A DNA stretch of 38,780 nt from Actinomycetes bacterium (lineage in GTDB: Bacteria; Actinomycetota; Acidimicrobiia; Spongiisociales; UBA5794), in NCBI GenBank assembly GCA_024638645.1, contig JAHEJX010000027.1:1-38780 (forward strand). Reading direction: 5' to 3'. Of the stretch, positions 7,300-15,804 are shown in pieces. The notes beneath the pieces are model-generated. The model was not told the DNA's origin and searched no databases. It worked only from the letters and a program-made list of their open reading frames with translations. The position numbers and the translations under genes are program-made. Position 1 is the stretch's first letter; each line of letters opens with the position of its first letter.

Positions 7300-8204
7300 C
7301 TGTTCCCGATCTCGTCCCTGATGCCACCCACGACATCGAGCGACCTCCAGAGCCCAAGTTCACCAAGTGGCTCCGCTGGATCGTTCTGATCGCCCTGGTC
7401 CTCCCGCTCATGTGGTCGGCTGCAGGACTCGAGATCTCACCCAGTCGAATCTGGAAAGCTCCAGGGCAGATCCTTACCCTCTTGGGCGGTATGTTCCCGC
7501 CGGATTGGACCGGCACACCAAAGACACTCGAGCTGATACTCGAATCGCTATATGTCGCCTGGATCGGCACGATCATCGGTGCCACGCTGTCGTTCCCACT
7601 GGCGTTCTTGGCTGCGACCAACGTGGCACCACGATGGATCACCCTGCCGGTGCGCAGCTTCCTCAGCGCCATTCGGGCGTTCCCCGAACTCGTTCTGGCC
7701 ATCATGTTCATCCCGGCCTTCGGCCTCGGCCCGTTCGCCGGAACGCTGGCCATCGGCCTTCACTCGATCGGGACACTCGGCAAGCTCTCATCTGAGGTGA
7801 TCGAGGGCGTGGACGACGGGCCGATCGAGGCAATCAAGGCGTCCGGAGGCACCTTCTTCCAACAGATGCGGTTCGGCGTGGTACCCCAGGCGCTGCCGAC
7901 GATTGTCGCCTACTGGCTGTATCGCTTCGAGATCAATATCAGGGCTTCGGCAGTGCTCGGGGTGATCGGCGCAGGAGGCGTCGGCGCCGAAATCGTGGGC
8001 AGGCTTCGCTTCCGTGGTGACTGGCCCAAGGCCGGTGCAGTTCTGATCCTGACGGTTCTGACCGTGCTCCTCATCGACACTGCCTCCTCGTCGATCCGGC
8101 GCCGCATCATCACAGGCCATTCCAGCGCGAGCCGGCCGGCTAAGTGGATGTCGGCTCTGCTCGGTGCCGGCAAACCACCTTCGACGGACCTCATTGAGAC
8201 ATGA
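7296..8204 (+). CDS. phnE: Second PhnE-type permease
   Basis: A 302-residue permease of normal family size that probably forms a heterodimer with the long permease encoded just before it. After a cytoplasmic N-terminus comes a first helix (WLRWIVLIALVLPLMW), then the transport domain TLELILESLYVAWIGTIIGA, the EAA loop GVDDGPIEAIKASGGTFFQQ and the end segment EINIRASAVLGVIGAGGVG. The ATG at 7296 overlaps the previous TGA and its own TGA overlaps the dgt ATG, so the four genes phnC-phnE-phnE-dgt read as one coupled block. The frame is open far upstream, but that part is a shadow of the preceding gene. Confidence 0.94.
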   Translation: MTVPDLVPDATHDIERPPEPKFTKWLRWIVLIALVLPLMWSAAGLEISPSRIWKAPGQILTLLGGMFPPDWTGTPKTLELILESLYVAWIGTIIGATLSFPLAFLAATNVAPRWITLPVRSFLSAIRAFPELVLAIMFIPAFGLGPFAGTLAIGLHSIGTLGKLSSEVIEGVDDGPIEAIKASGGTFFQQMRFGVVPQALPTIVAYWLYRFEINIRASAVLGVIGAGGVGAEIVGRLRFRGDWPKAGAVLILTVLTVLLIDTASSSIRRRIITGHSSASRPAKWMSALLGAGKPPSTDLIET

Positions 8205-9202
8205 GCAACTTCGAGCTGCGCAATCGGATCGCCCAGGAAGCGCTAGAAGAGAAGTATCTCGCACCCGGCGCTACGAGGGCATCACAGAGCAAGGGTCGCG
8301 CCATCCCAGAGGCACCAGACGAGCTAAGGACGGCATTCGCTCGAGACCGGGATCGCATTCTCCACTCCAAGGCCTTCCGTCGACTGAAGCACAAGACGCA
8401 GGTTTTCATGAACCCCGAAGGCGACCACTTCGTCACACGTCTCACTCACACGTTGAAGGTGACTCAGATCGGGCGTGCCATAGCGGAATACCTTTCATTG
8501 AACGTGGCCCTCGCGGAAGCCGTGTGTATCGGCCATGACGTAGGGCACTCGCCTTTCGGCCACACCGGGGAGGACGCCCTGTCTGAGTTCGTCGAAGGGG
8601 AATGGCTGCACTCGGATCAGAGCGTTCGCATCTTCGAGGTGCTCGAGCCGCTCAACCTGACGTGGGAAGTCATAGACGGGATCCGAGCTCACTCCTGGCG
8701 TGTCGAAGAGGGCCCGGCGACGCCTGAAGGCGCAATCGTGCGCTATGCGGACCGCATTGCGTATCTGTCACATGATGCAGAGGACGCCATCCGGGCCGGT
8801 GTGTTGCGGGTCGAGGACTTTCCTGATGACGCCATTCGGGTTTTTGGCGGGCCGGGCAGACAGTGGATCGATTCGATGATCCGCTCTGTGATCGACCAGT
8901 CGCTCGCCTCCGGCACGATCGAGATGGAACCGGACAGACTGGCGGTCATGCACGAGCTGCGCTCCTTCATGTTCGAAAGGGTCTACCTGCATCCGGCAAT
9001 GGAGCCCCATCGCAAGCGCGCCAAAGAGATCGTGCGAGATCTCGTTGGTTACTTCAAACAACATCCAGGTGAAATCCCGGAGACATACCGTCATGAAGAC
9101 GCGGACCTGACGACGCAAGTGATCGACTACGTGGCAGGCATGACGGACCGCTACGCCATCAAAGTGCACGACGAGCTGTTTAGGCCGCGACTGTTCGACT
9201 AG
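8201..9202 (+). CDS. dgt: Deoxyguanosinetriphosphate triphosphohydrolase-like protein
   Basis: HD-domain dNTPase that in studied relatives cleaves dNTP to deoxynucleoside and triphosphate. The 333-residue product carries the N-terminal RDRILHSKAFRRLKHKTQV segment, first metal His in RLTHTLKV (H83), the HD pair in GHDVGHSPFGHTGE (H112, D113) and the distal Asp in ADRIAYLSHDAED. The length fits the shorter bacterial dGTPase-like branch. The ATG overlaps the permease stop by 4 bp, which is an odd partner: in many actinobacteria this gene sits near dnaG or glycyl-tRNA synthetase. Substrate preference is not readable from sequence. Confidence 0.92.
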   Translation: MSNFELRNRIAQEALEEKYLAPGATRASQSKGRAIPEAPDELRTAFARDRDRILHSKAFRRLKHKTQVFMNPEGDHFVTRLTHTLKVTQIGRAIAEYLSLNVALAEAVCIGHDVGHSPFGHTGEDALSEFVEGEWLHSDQSVRIFEVLEPLNLTWEVIDGIRAHSWRVEEGPATPEGAIVRYADRIAYLSHDAEDAIRAGVLRVEDFPDDAIRVFGGPGRQWIDSMIRSVIDQSLASGTIEMEPDRLAVMHELRSFMFERVYLHPAMEPHRKRAKEIVRDLVGYFKQHPGEIPETYRHEDADLTTQVIDYVAGMTDRYAIKVHDELFRPRLFD

Positions 9203-9238
9203 TTGGTATCTCTTACTCCGTATCTCGTAGGACGCGGC

Positions 9239-9895
9239 CTACTTGGAACCGGCGCTCCACAACGGCCCGGCAACGTCCCATCCGGTTGGGTTGTCCCAAT
9301 GGTCGCGAAAGACAACGTCCGTGACGGGGCCGCGGGCTGCGACTCCCCACTTACCGGTTGGGTAGCCACAACTGATGATTGCCGAGACGCGCCAGCCTTT
9401 CTCCGCCGGGATGCCGAGAGCCTCCCTGGTCTCGTCATGTCGAAAGTGGCTGCTGAACGTCGTGAGTGTCGTCCCGACGCCCTGGCCGCGGGCGGCGAGC
9501 ATCAAGTTCCATATGGCCGGGTAGATGCTCGAACCGGTTGGATCGTTGCGATCGCAGACGACGACGAGCAATGGGACATTGGCCATGTTGTCCCGAAGCC
9601 ACTGCGAAGACGATTGGACCCGCAGCGACTGCTGATCTCCCGCGGCCTCTGCACGCTCCTTGGCACCGGCGTATACGGTCTTCATGCCCATGTCGAATGC
9701 CTCTGCGTACAGATGCCCGACCGTCGCGATCTTCTCCGGATCGGTGATCACGAGCCATCGCCAATTCTGCATGTTGCTCCCCGACGGAGCTCGGATGGCC
9801 GCATCCAGCATGAGCTGGATCACATCCTCAGGAACCGGTTCGGTTGAGACGCGGCGCATGGCGCGAGTTGTGTACAGCGCTTCGTAGAGATCCAT
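9239..9895 (-). CDS. Nitroreductase family protein
   Basis: A probable FMN-dependent oxidoreductase of the nitroreductase fold, acting on nitro-compounds, quinones or similar substrates with NAD(P)H; the natural substrate is unknown. The 218-residue product has the FMN-contact opening YTTRAMRRVS, the RAPSGSNMQNWRWLVI segment, the central PAIWNLMLAARGQGVGTTL stretch and a C-terminal SCGYPTGK turn. The start is an ATG at 9895; the gene follows 34 bp after the stop of a small membrane-protein gene on the same strand and ends 36 bp from the convergent dgt stop. Confidence 0.85.
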   Translation of the reverse strand: MDLYEALYTTRAMRRVSTEPVPEDVIQLMLDAAIRAPSGSNMQNWRWLVITDPEKIATVGHLYAEAFDMGMKTVYAGAKERAEAAGDQQSLRVQSSSQWLRDNMANVPLLVVVCDRNDPTGSSIYPAIWNLMLAARGQGVGTTLTTFSSHFRHDETREALGIPAEKGWRVSAIISCGYPTGKWGVAARGPVTDVVFRDHWDNPTGWDVAGPLWSAGSK

Positions 9896-9929
9896 CTGCG
9901 AGACAGTAGTGAGTCCCGAGCTCGAGGTC

Positions 9930-10337
9930 CTAGGTGGTGATTCCAGCGATCAGGCCGATCACCAATACGTACAGCGTCAGCCATGTCGCACACATCGCAA
10001 AATACCGAACGGCCCATTGCCGCCATGAGGTACTGAACCGGGCGAGGATTGCCCCTGCCAGCGCCCAAAGCGGGAGACTCGTCAGGGCACCGATGAGCAT
10101 CACTGTGAACCGGCCGGCTTCGATGAATTCGATGGCGAACACCCAAGCCGTCGGGGCCGCGACCAGAAACATCACGGCAGCTGCAAACGATGCGCCGAAC
10201 TCGGCCTCGCCGCCGCCCTGGCGAAAGCCAACGCCGATAGCGAGGCCCATGAGTACCAGTGGCACAGTCAGAGCCAGTACGGCGGCTCGACCGCGATGCA
10301 GGCCTTGTTTGGTGACGAACGTAATGCCCTGGCTCAC
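9930..10337 (-). CDS. Small integral membrane protein of unknown function
   Basis: I do not recognise a family. The 135-residue product has about four hydrophobic segments: near 18-37 (AAVLALTVPLVLMGLAIGVG), 50-70, 79-100 and 116-133 (LTLYVLVIGLIAGI). The assigned start is a GTG at 10337 without a clear ribosome site, so the true start could be slightly inside. It lies upstream of the nitroreductase gene on the same strand, close enough to share a transcript, and divergent from the dodecin gene. Confidence 0.6.
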   Translation of the reverse strand: MSQGITFVTKQGLHRGRAAVLALTVPLVLMGLAIGVGFRQGGGEAEFGASFAAAVMFLVAAPTAWVFAIEFIEAGRFTVMLIGALTSLPLWALAGAILARFSTSWRQWAVRYFAMCATWLTLYVLVIGLIAGITT

Positions 10338-10431
10338 CAGGTAAGGCTAACCCGCCCTCGTGGAGCGCCATCTGCTGCGTGGGTATTGTTGCCATGCATT
10401 TGCACAGTCGGCCGTCAAGGAGGCAACAGCA

Positions 10432-10650
10432 GTGAGCGACTTCATCGATCGCGGAGCGGTCAAAGTCATCGAGATCATCGGCATATCGGACAAGAGTTTC
10501 GAAGACGCCGTTGCCCAGGCCGTTGCGAAAGCTTCCGAGAGCATCAGTGGGATCACCGGTGTCGAGGTGACGAACATGAACGTCCGGGTCAACGACGGCA
10601 AGGTGACCCAATACCGCGCAGCCTGCAAGCTGGCGTTTGCCGTCAAGTAG
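10432..10650 (+). CDS. Dodecin family protein, Trp-less (calcium-dodecin-like)
   Basis: Dodecins form hollow 12-mers; classical ones store flavin. The 72-residue product matches the family in length and in the pattern VKVIEIIGISDKSFEDAVAQ, then VNDGKVTQYRAACKLAFAV. The flavin-stacking Trp of the classical W-F-E-V motif is absent: the sequence reads GVEV here. That fits the mycobacterial Trp-less branch (Rv0379, described as calcium dodecin) better than flavin dodecins. The start is a GTG at 10432, supported by AAGGAGG at 10417-10423 with an 8-base gap; the open frame runs further upstream but without such support. A strong hairpin lies about 95 bp downstream. Confidence 0.88.
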   Translation: MSDFIDRGAVKVIEIIGISDKSFEDAVAQAVAKASESISGITGVEVTNMNVRVNDGKVTQYRAACKLAFAVK

Positions 10651-10744
10651 GCGCGGACCGGCTTCGCCTATCCGCTTCAGATTGCTACGCAAACTGCGCT
10701 GCTGAGCTCGGTGGTGAGTGGCGGGCGGCTGCGCTGAGCACCAG

Positions 10745-10779
10745 AGAAGCCCCCCGGATACTGGTCCCGGGGGGCTTCT
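10745..10779 (+). terminator. Terminator-like hairpin after dodecin gene
   Basis: A 13-bp perfect stem (10745-10757 with 10767-10779) with a 9-base loop. The 3' arm ends in CTTCT, with only a weak T-rich end. It separates the dodecin gene from the convergent nuclease gene and could act in both directions. Confidence 0.8.
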
Positions 10780-10808
10780 GTCGTACCGGTTACTGGATAC
10801 CGGCTACC

Positions 10809-10836
10809 GGGTCTGAGGGCTTTCACCGTCAGACCC
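10809..10836 (-). terminator. Hairpin just past the nuclease stop
   Basis: An 8-bp stem (10809-10816 with 10829-10836) with a 12-base loop lies 10 bp beyond the stop codon of the large minus-strand nuclease gene. Weaker than the neighbouring 13-bp hairpin; a terminator for the nuclease message is inferred from position. Confidence 0.5.
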
Positions 10837-10845
10837 TGCACGGCC

Positions 10846-13800
10846 TCACACCTTGATGTGCACCCAAACCAATCTGTGGTCGCTGGCGCTGATCAATGAG
10901 AAGTACGGGTCGGTCGACAATGGCCAGAACACCTCGCCTGCCAGTAGATCAGTGTTGATCGATGGCAACACGTAGTCGACCCGCAGGTTGCCGGGAGGCT
11001 CGCCGAAGTCTGCAGTGTCGTACGCAGGATCGCCGAGATGATCGTCGTTGATACCGCCCTGCGCTGCCGCCTGCTCCGGACCGCCGAGGCTCGCCGGCGT
11101 CAGCGACGTATTGATCAGAGGATGGTCCGTCAGCAGATTGGCTGCGCCGGCGATGCTGTCGCCGTCGAACGGATCCGAGTTCTGGTCGCCGGCAATGACG
11201 AACTTGGCACCTGCATAGAGGCCGCCAGTGCCGCCGTCGTCATCGTAGATGTACCCGCTCTCCGCCGGGTCGACGTAATCGGCCCAGAATCGGATCTCGT
11301 CGTGATTCCTCGTGCCGTTGCGATCCTCCGGGCCGTCGAAGACGGGCGGAGTCGGGTGGCTGGTCAGGAAGTGGACGAACTTGCGGCCGACCAGGATCGG
11401 AACATCCCAGTGACTCTTCGACGAAAGCCGGAATATCTCCAGCTCGTCGGCCGAGTACCAGGGTCCTGTGTCTGGATGGACGGGCAACAGTGCACCCGGC
11501 ATGTCCTTCCACAGGAAGTTCTGGAATGTCCTGGCGTTGTCGTAATCGATCGGATGCATCGAGTAGACGACCATGGCGAACTGGCCCTCGAAGAACCCGA
11601 ACCCATACGCATCGCCGGGCCCGCCCACGCTGCCGTTGTTGTCCAAGTCGAACCCGGAATCGACTCCAGTGTTGGACGGCGCCAGATAGACGTACGGATA
11701 GTGAATCGGATCCGCGCCGTTCTGGCTAACGCCGAGGTAGTTCTCCGCGAAGCCCTTGGCCGCGATACCGGCATCGTCGAAGTCGAACTCGTTGACGAGC
11801 ACGACGTTCGGCCGGGTCCGCTGGATTATCTCCGCCACGGCAGCTGCCTGGGCGTTACCGGTTACGGCAACATCTGCTGCGAGATCGCCGAGATTGAACC
11901 GGTTGAGCGACGCGTTGTACGTCGCGAACACCGGCGCCTCCATCGCCCTCACCGCGTTGCGCCAAGCCCGGATGTACCGCTTCATCCCGAAGCCGATCTT
12001 GCCGTTCGCGATCTGCGTGTCACCCTTACCAAGGAACGTGTAGGCGCGACCGAGAAGCACCGGATCGCCATCCGTCGCCTCAGCCGCCTCGATGGCGATG
12101 ACCACCAGATCACGGGCGATCCCAGCAATGTCGAGAGCCAGTGGCTCCGTATCGCTCGACTCGACCTGGAGCAAGACATTTACTGCCCGCCGCATTCGGT
12201 CGATGACGCCTGACTTCAAGATGCGATCCTCACCGAGCCAACGGCCCTCGAAGAGGGCTCGATCCAACCGCTTGACCGTCTTGTTGATCAGCCTGTCATC
12301 GTCCTTGTCGCCGGTGGGCTTCAAGTCCGCGGCCGCGTCGCGGGCGTCCTCGATTGCGTCACGCGGTGACTGCTCGGCCTCCACACCACCGAATCCGACG
12401 AGGAGCGGATCGTGGTCGGACGAGCGGAACTCGTCGCCCACAAACGCACCCGCCGGGTTCGTTTCTGTGTTGTAGTCGAGGAAGCGTGGCTCATCGACGT
12501 TGATTCGCCACATCTCGGCACCGCTCACCTTGGCCGCCGCCTCCGGAGTGGCAAACGCGAAGTCCAGCTGACCCGATTGCCCGAAGAACACGAAGCTGTA
12601 GCGATCGCTGCGGTGCAGGTCGTAGGTCAGATCGACCAGGCCGCCTTCACGCAGCGCCCGGATCGGATCCTCCTGCCCATACGAGTTCAAGTCGCCTATG
12701 GCGAGAACGTCGTCGTCGCCGCTGATCGACTGCATCTCTGCGACGAAGTCGAGCAGCGCAGCCGCCATGCGGGTGCGCCGCGGCGCGAAGCAAGCTTGAC
12801 CGTCACCGGTGTCCGCCTCCTCCGGGAACGGGTCCCCCGGGTTCGTATTGGTGCAGCTCTTCGACTTGAAGTGATTCGAAATCACCGTGAAGACTTCACC
12901 GGATCCACCATGGCTGAAGGTTTGGGCGACCGGCGGACGATCGAGGGCGAAGTCCTCGTCCTCTGAGACCTCCGGCAGCCCAACCGTCGACACACTGTCA
13001 CTGCGATAGATGATTCCGACCTTGATCGCATTGGTGCTCTCCAGGCCACCCGGATAAGCCGGGTCCGGAACAGCAGCCCACACATCGGAGCCATGAGCTG
13101 TGTTGAGGGCAGCGACCAGTGCGTCGATTGCCACGGCACCGTTGTTCTCGAGCTCCTGCAGTGCCACAACGTCGGCGCCAAGGCCGGCGATGTTGGCGAC
13201 AAGCTTCTCGGTCTGGCGGGCGAACTCTTCGGCACTGTCAGCACCGCGAGCCCCGGGGTTGGAGCCGTCATCGAGGCTCGTCCAGAAGTTCAGCGTGTTG
13301 ACCGTGGCGACCTTGATGTCGCCACCGACGTCCGGCGCCGCATCGGGACGCTCGTTGCCTGTGAACGCCACAGCGCTAGTCGGGATGAACTTGTGACAGC
13401 CGAAGTTGCACATGACAACGCCGGTCATGTCACTCGCGGTCGAACCAAGCCGGCGTGTGCCGTCCCCGTCGAGGAACGGGATCGGGTCCGGGTTCTGCTG
13501 GCTGGAGCCGTCGTCCATGGTTATGGAGTTCCGCGCGTTGAGAGCAGTCAGAGCCGCGTTCATCGCGCCGGGCAGAACCAGATCGGTCGGCTGATAGAGA
13601 CGCTCGGGCGTCGCCATCAGCAGCTCGCCGAACTGACCCAGGTTGAAGTTCTCCGTAACGACCATCGGGGGCAGTCCTACATACATCCCCTCCAGCGCCT
13701 CGAAGTCACCGGCGACCGCCCGTGGGAACGTAACTGCCGTCGGAGCGATCGGCGTGTCATCGCCACAGTTGATGACGATCACTTCTTCTTCGGTCAACGA

Positions 13801-15762
13801 AGTGATCTCCGTCAAATCGAAGAACTCGTCGACGTGACCAACTACGCGAGCCAGGTCGCCGACTTCCAGATCGGCAGGATCGGCGAAGACGAATATGCCG
13901 TCTGAGGTGGCTGCGTCGCCATCACCGGCGGCATCTTGGATCGTGAATCCACCGAGGCCTGAGAGCAGCGCCGTGACGACACCCTCCGTGACCACTCCTT
14001 CGTCCTGGAGTCCGGTCGCATCGCCGGGGCCCTGGATTGACGGGATCGATGTGAATTCGTCACCGCAGGCGCCTGCCGGGGGAAGTGGGCCCGGACCACC
14101 GCCGCCACCTGGGTCCGGTGGCTCGAGCGTGGTCGGCGCATTCGGCGTCGGCGCAGTCACACCCCACGTCACGGTGAAGTTCTCCGAGGTCTCGTCGTTG
14201 CCGGTGAGACCGTTGCCGTCCTCCTGGACTTCGGCGCCTTCAGACAGGTCGCGGCGCTGCGCAGAGTCACCGGAGTCGTGCGGGTCGCCGCCGGTCCCGA
14301 CTATCTCCTGCACTGCCACTGCAGTGTCGTTGGCATAGGTGGATGTGTCCGAGTCAGCATCTGGACCGTCGATGGCGACGCCTGACTTGTCAACGCCCTC
14401 GGCCTTGTCGCCCCAGATGACGTAGTCGAGATCATCCACCAGGTCGGAAGCGCCATCCCAATGGAACAGGATGACAACCTCGCCACTGTTGGAAAGCCCG
14501 CCCTGACCCGAGATGGATCCGGTCGTTGCTTCCAGCATGTCTGGAATCGCATCGGCAGCTGCTGCGTCTTCGAACAGCTCGTATGTCGGATCGACGCCGT
14601 ACTCCGTGAAGAAGGCGTCTGAACCGGCAAGAGCGACTGTCTGGTACTCGCCCGGGGCAATCGATGCACCGGCAGGGAATCGGGCGAAGAAATCACCGAA
14701 TCCACCACCGCCACCGGCACCCGTCACCAACTGGTAATAGAACGTGCCGCCACCGGCAAAAGTCGCATCCGTGAGGTAGACATCCGTGAGGTCTGCGGCC
14801 GAGTCTGTCGGATTGTGGATCTCAACGAACTCGCCACCGGTTGGCGTCACGACGAACTCGGTGAGGAGAAGGTGGTCAGCCGGATCGGGGGTACCGCCGC
14901 CGGGCGGTTCGAGAGTTGTCGCCGCCCCGGGTGTCGCGGCAGTCTCGCCCCAGGTTTCACTGAGGTTTTCTGACGTCTCGTCATGGCCGGAAACGCCGTT
15001 GCCACCTGTCTCCGTTTCGGAACCTTCGAGCAGGTCAGCACGCTGCCATGAGTCACCGTCCGCATGTGGACTGGCACCGTCGCCGACGAAGTCTTGGACC
15101 GCTACTGGAGTGTCGTTCTGATATGTCGACGTGTCTGAGTCGGCGTCCGGGCCATCGATGGCGACGCCCGACTTGTCGATTGCCTCGGCCTTGTCGCCCC
15201 ATACGACGTAGTCGTGGTCGACGACGAGATCGGAGTTGCCGTCCCAGCTGAACAGCACGACGACTTCGCCCCCGTTGGAGAGACCGCCCTGGCCGCCGAT
15301 GCTGCCCGGGTTCGCCTCACGCATGTCCGGAATGGCGTCGGCCGCCGCCGCGTCCTCGTACAGCTCGTAGGTTGGGTCACTGCCATAAGTCAGGTTGAAG
15401 TTGTCGGAGCCGTTCAGCGCCACGGTCTGGTACTCGCCCGCGCCTATTGAGGCACCGGCAGGGAATCGCGAGAAGAAGTCGGCGAATCCGCCGCCACCGC
15501 CACCACCGGTAACCAGCTGGTAGTAGAACGTGCCGCCGCCGGCGAAGGTCGCATCGGTCAGATAGACGTCACTCAAGTCGATCGCGTCACCAGTCGGGTT
15601 GTGAATCTCGACGAACTCACCAACAGTCGGTGTGACTGCGATCTCTGTGATCAGCAGGTGTCCCCCGCCTGCGCTAGCTGGAGACGCCCCCGGAATCGCG
15701 ACGAGTAACGCCGCCATCGTGAGCCCCACCACAGTCAGATTCAGCCTTCTTCGAAGCGCCAT
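10846..15762 (-). CDS. Giant secreted nuclease: two lamin-tail-like repeats, OB fold, two EEP domains
   Basis: A 1638-residue exported protein. A Sec signal peptide (cleavage near residue 31, after ASA) is followed by two 253-residue repeats (35-287 and 297-549) that begin like lamin-tail domains (LLITEIAV, GEFVEIHNPT). Next comes an OB-like domain (about 566-670), then an ExeM/NucH-type endonuclease/exonuclease/phosphatase domain with N822, E870, H964, D1024/N1026 and SSDHDP (H1117). After a helical linker a second EEP domain (about 1276-1638) has N1283, E1325, a SHPTPP histidine, GDQNSD and ASDHRL. Both catalytic sets look complete. It would degrade extracellular DNA or act as a phosphodiesterase. 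A purine-rich AAGGGGAAG ribosome site precedes the ATG. No membrane anchor or sorting signal is visible at the C-terminus. Confidence 0.93.
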   Translation of the reverse strand: MALRRRLNLTVVGLTMAALLVAIPGASPASAGGGHLLITEIAVTPTVGEFVEIHNPTGDAIDLSDVYLTDATFAGGGTFYYQLVTGGGGGGGFADFFSRFPAGASIGAGEYQTVALNGSDNFNLTYGSDPTYELYEDAAAADAIPDMREANPGSIGGQGGLSNGGEVVVLFSWDGNSDLVVDHDYVVWGDKAEAIDKSGVAIDGPDADSDTSTYQNDTPVAVQDFVGDGASPHADGDSWQRADLLEGSETETGGNGVSGHDETSENLSETWGETAATPGAATTLEPPGGGTPDPADHLLLTEFVVTPTGGEFVEIHNPTDSAADLTDVYLTDATFAGGGTFYYQLVTGAGGGGGFGDFFARFPAGASIAPGEYQTVALAGSDAFFTEYGVDPTYELFEDAAAADAIPDMLEATTGSISGQGGLSNSGEVVILFHWDGASDLVDDLDYVIWGDKAEGVDKSGVAIDGPDADSDTSTYANDTAVAVQEIVGTGGDPHDSGDSAQRRDLSEGAEVQEDGNGLTGNDETSENFTVTWGVTAPTPNAPTTLEPPDPGGGGGPGPLPPAGACGDEFTSIPSIQGPGDATGLQDEGVVTEGVVTALLSGLGGFTIQDAAGDGDAATSDGIFVFADPADLEVGDLARVVGHVDEFFDLTEITSLTEEEVIVINCGDDTPIAPTAVTFPRAVAGDFEALEGMYVGLPPMVVTENFNLGQFGELLMATPERLYQPTDLVLPGAMNAALTALNARNSITMDDGSSQQNPDPIPFLDGDGTRRLGSTASDMTGVVMCNFGCHKFIPTSAVAFTGNERPDAAPDVGGDIKVATVNTLNFWTSLDDGSNPGARGADSAEEFARQTEKLVANIAGLGADVVALQELENNGAVAIDALVAALNTAHGSDVWAAVPDPAYPGGLESTNAIKVGIIYRSDSVSTVGLPEVSEDEDFALDRPPVAQTFSHGGSGEVFTVISNHFKSKSCTNTNPGDPFPEEADTGDGQACFAPRRTRMAAALLDFVAEMQSISGDDDVLAIGDLNSYGQEDPIRALREGGLVDLTYDLHRSDRYSFVFFGQSGQLDFAFATPEAAAKVSGAEMWRINVDEPRFLDYNTETNPAGAFVGDEFRSSDHDPLLVGFGGVEAEQSPRDAIEDARDAAADLKPTGDKDDDRLINKTVKRLDRALFEGRWLGEDRILKSGVIDRMRRAVNVLLQVESSDTEPLALDIAGIARDLVVIAIEAAEATDGDPVLLGRAYTFLGKGDTQIANGKIGFGMKRYIRAWRNAVRAMEAPVFATYNASLNRFNLGDLAADVAVTGNAQAAAVAEIIQRTRPNVVLVNEFDFDDAGIAAKGFAENYLGVSQNGADPIHYPYVYLAPSNTGVDSGFDLDNNGSVGGPGDAYGFGFFEGQFAMVVYSMHPIDYDNARTFQNFLWKDMPGALLPVHPDTGPWYSADELEIFRLSSKSHWDVPILVGRKFVHFLTSHPTPPVFDGPEDRNGTRNHDEIRFWADYVDPAESGYIYDDDGGTGGLYAGAKFVIAGDQNSDPFDGDSIAGAANLLTDHPLINTSLTPASLGGPEQAAAQGGINDDHLGDPAYDTADFGEPPGNLRVDYVLPSINTDLLAGEVFWPLSTDPYFSLISASDHRLVWVHIKV
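14116..15660 (-). repeat. Two-copy internal repeat in the nuclease gene (lamin-tail-like units)
   Basis: Unit 1 (15660-14902) and unit 2 (14874-14116) each encode exactly 253 residues and align without a gap, joined by a 9-residue Gly/Pro linker. Long stretches are identical, for example DVYLTDATFAGGGTFYYQLV and SGVAIDGPDADSDTSTY. The unit contains the lamin-tail core plus about 100 extra residues with many Asp. The DNA has diverged, so this is an old duplication kept in register. Confidence 0.9.
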
Positions 15763-15804
15763 CGACTTCCCCTTCGCATTGAACGTCCAATCCCTCCCTA
15801 CAGA

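Noticed and set aside
10780-10812. TACCGG-rich short repeats, with a similar stretch near 35373-35392
   Set aside because: The two places share only short TACCGGATACCGG-like words; too short and imperfect to call a repeat family.
11038-12213. Long open frame (391 codons) on the plus strand inside the nuclease region
   Set aside because: It lies antisense to a clearly coding domain with complete catalytic motifs; its translation has no domain and reflects high GC content.
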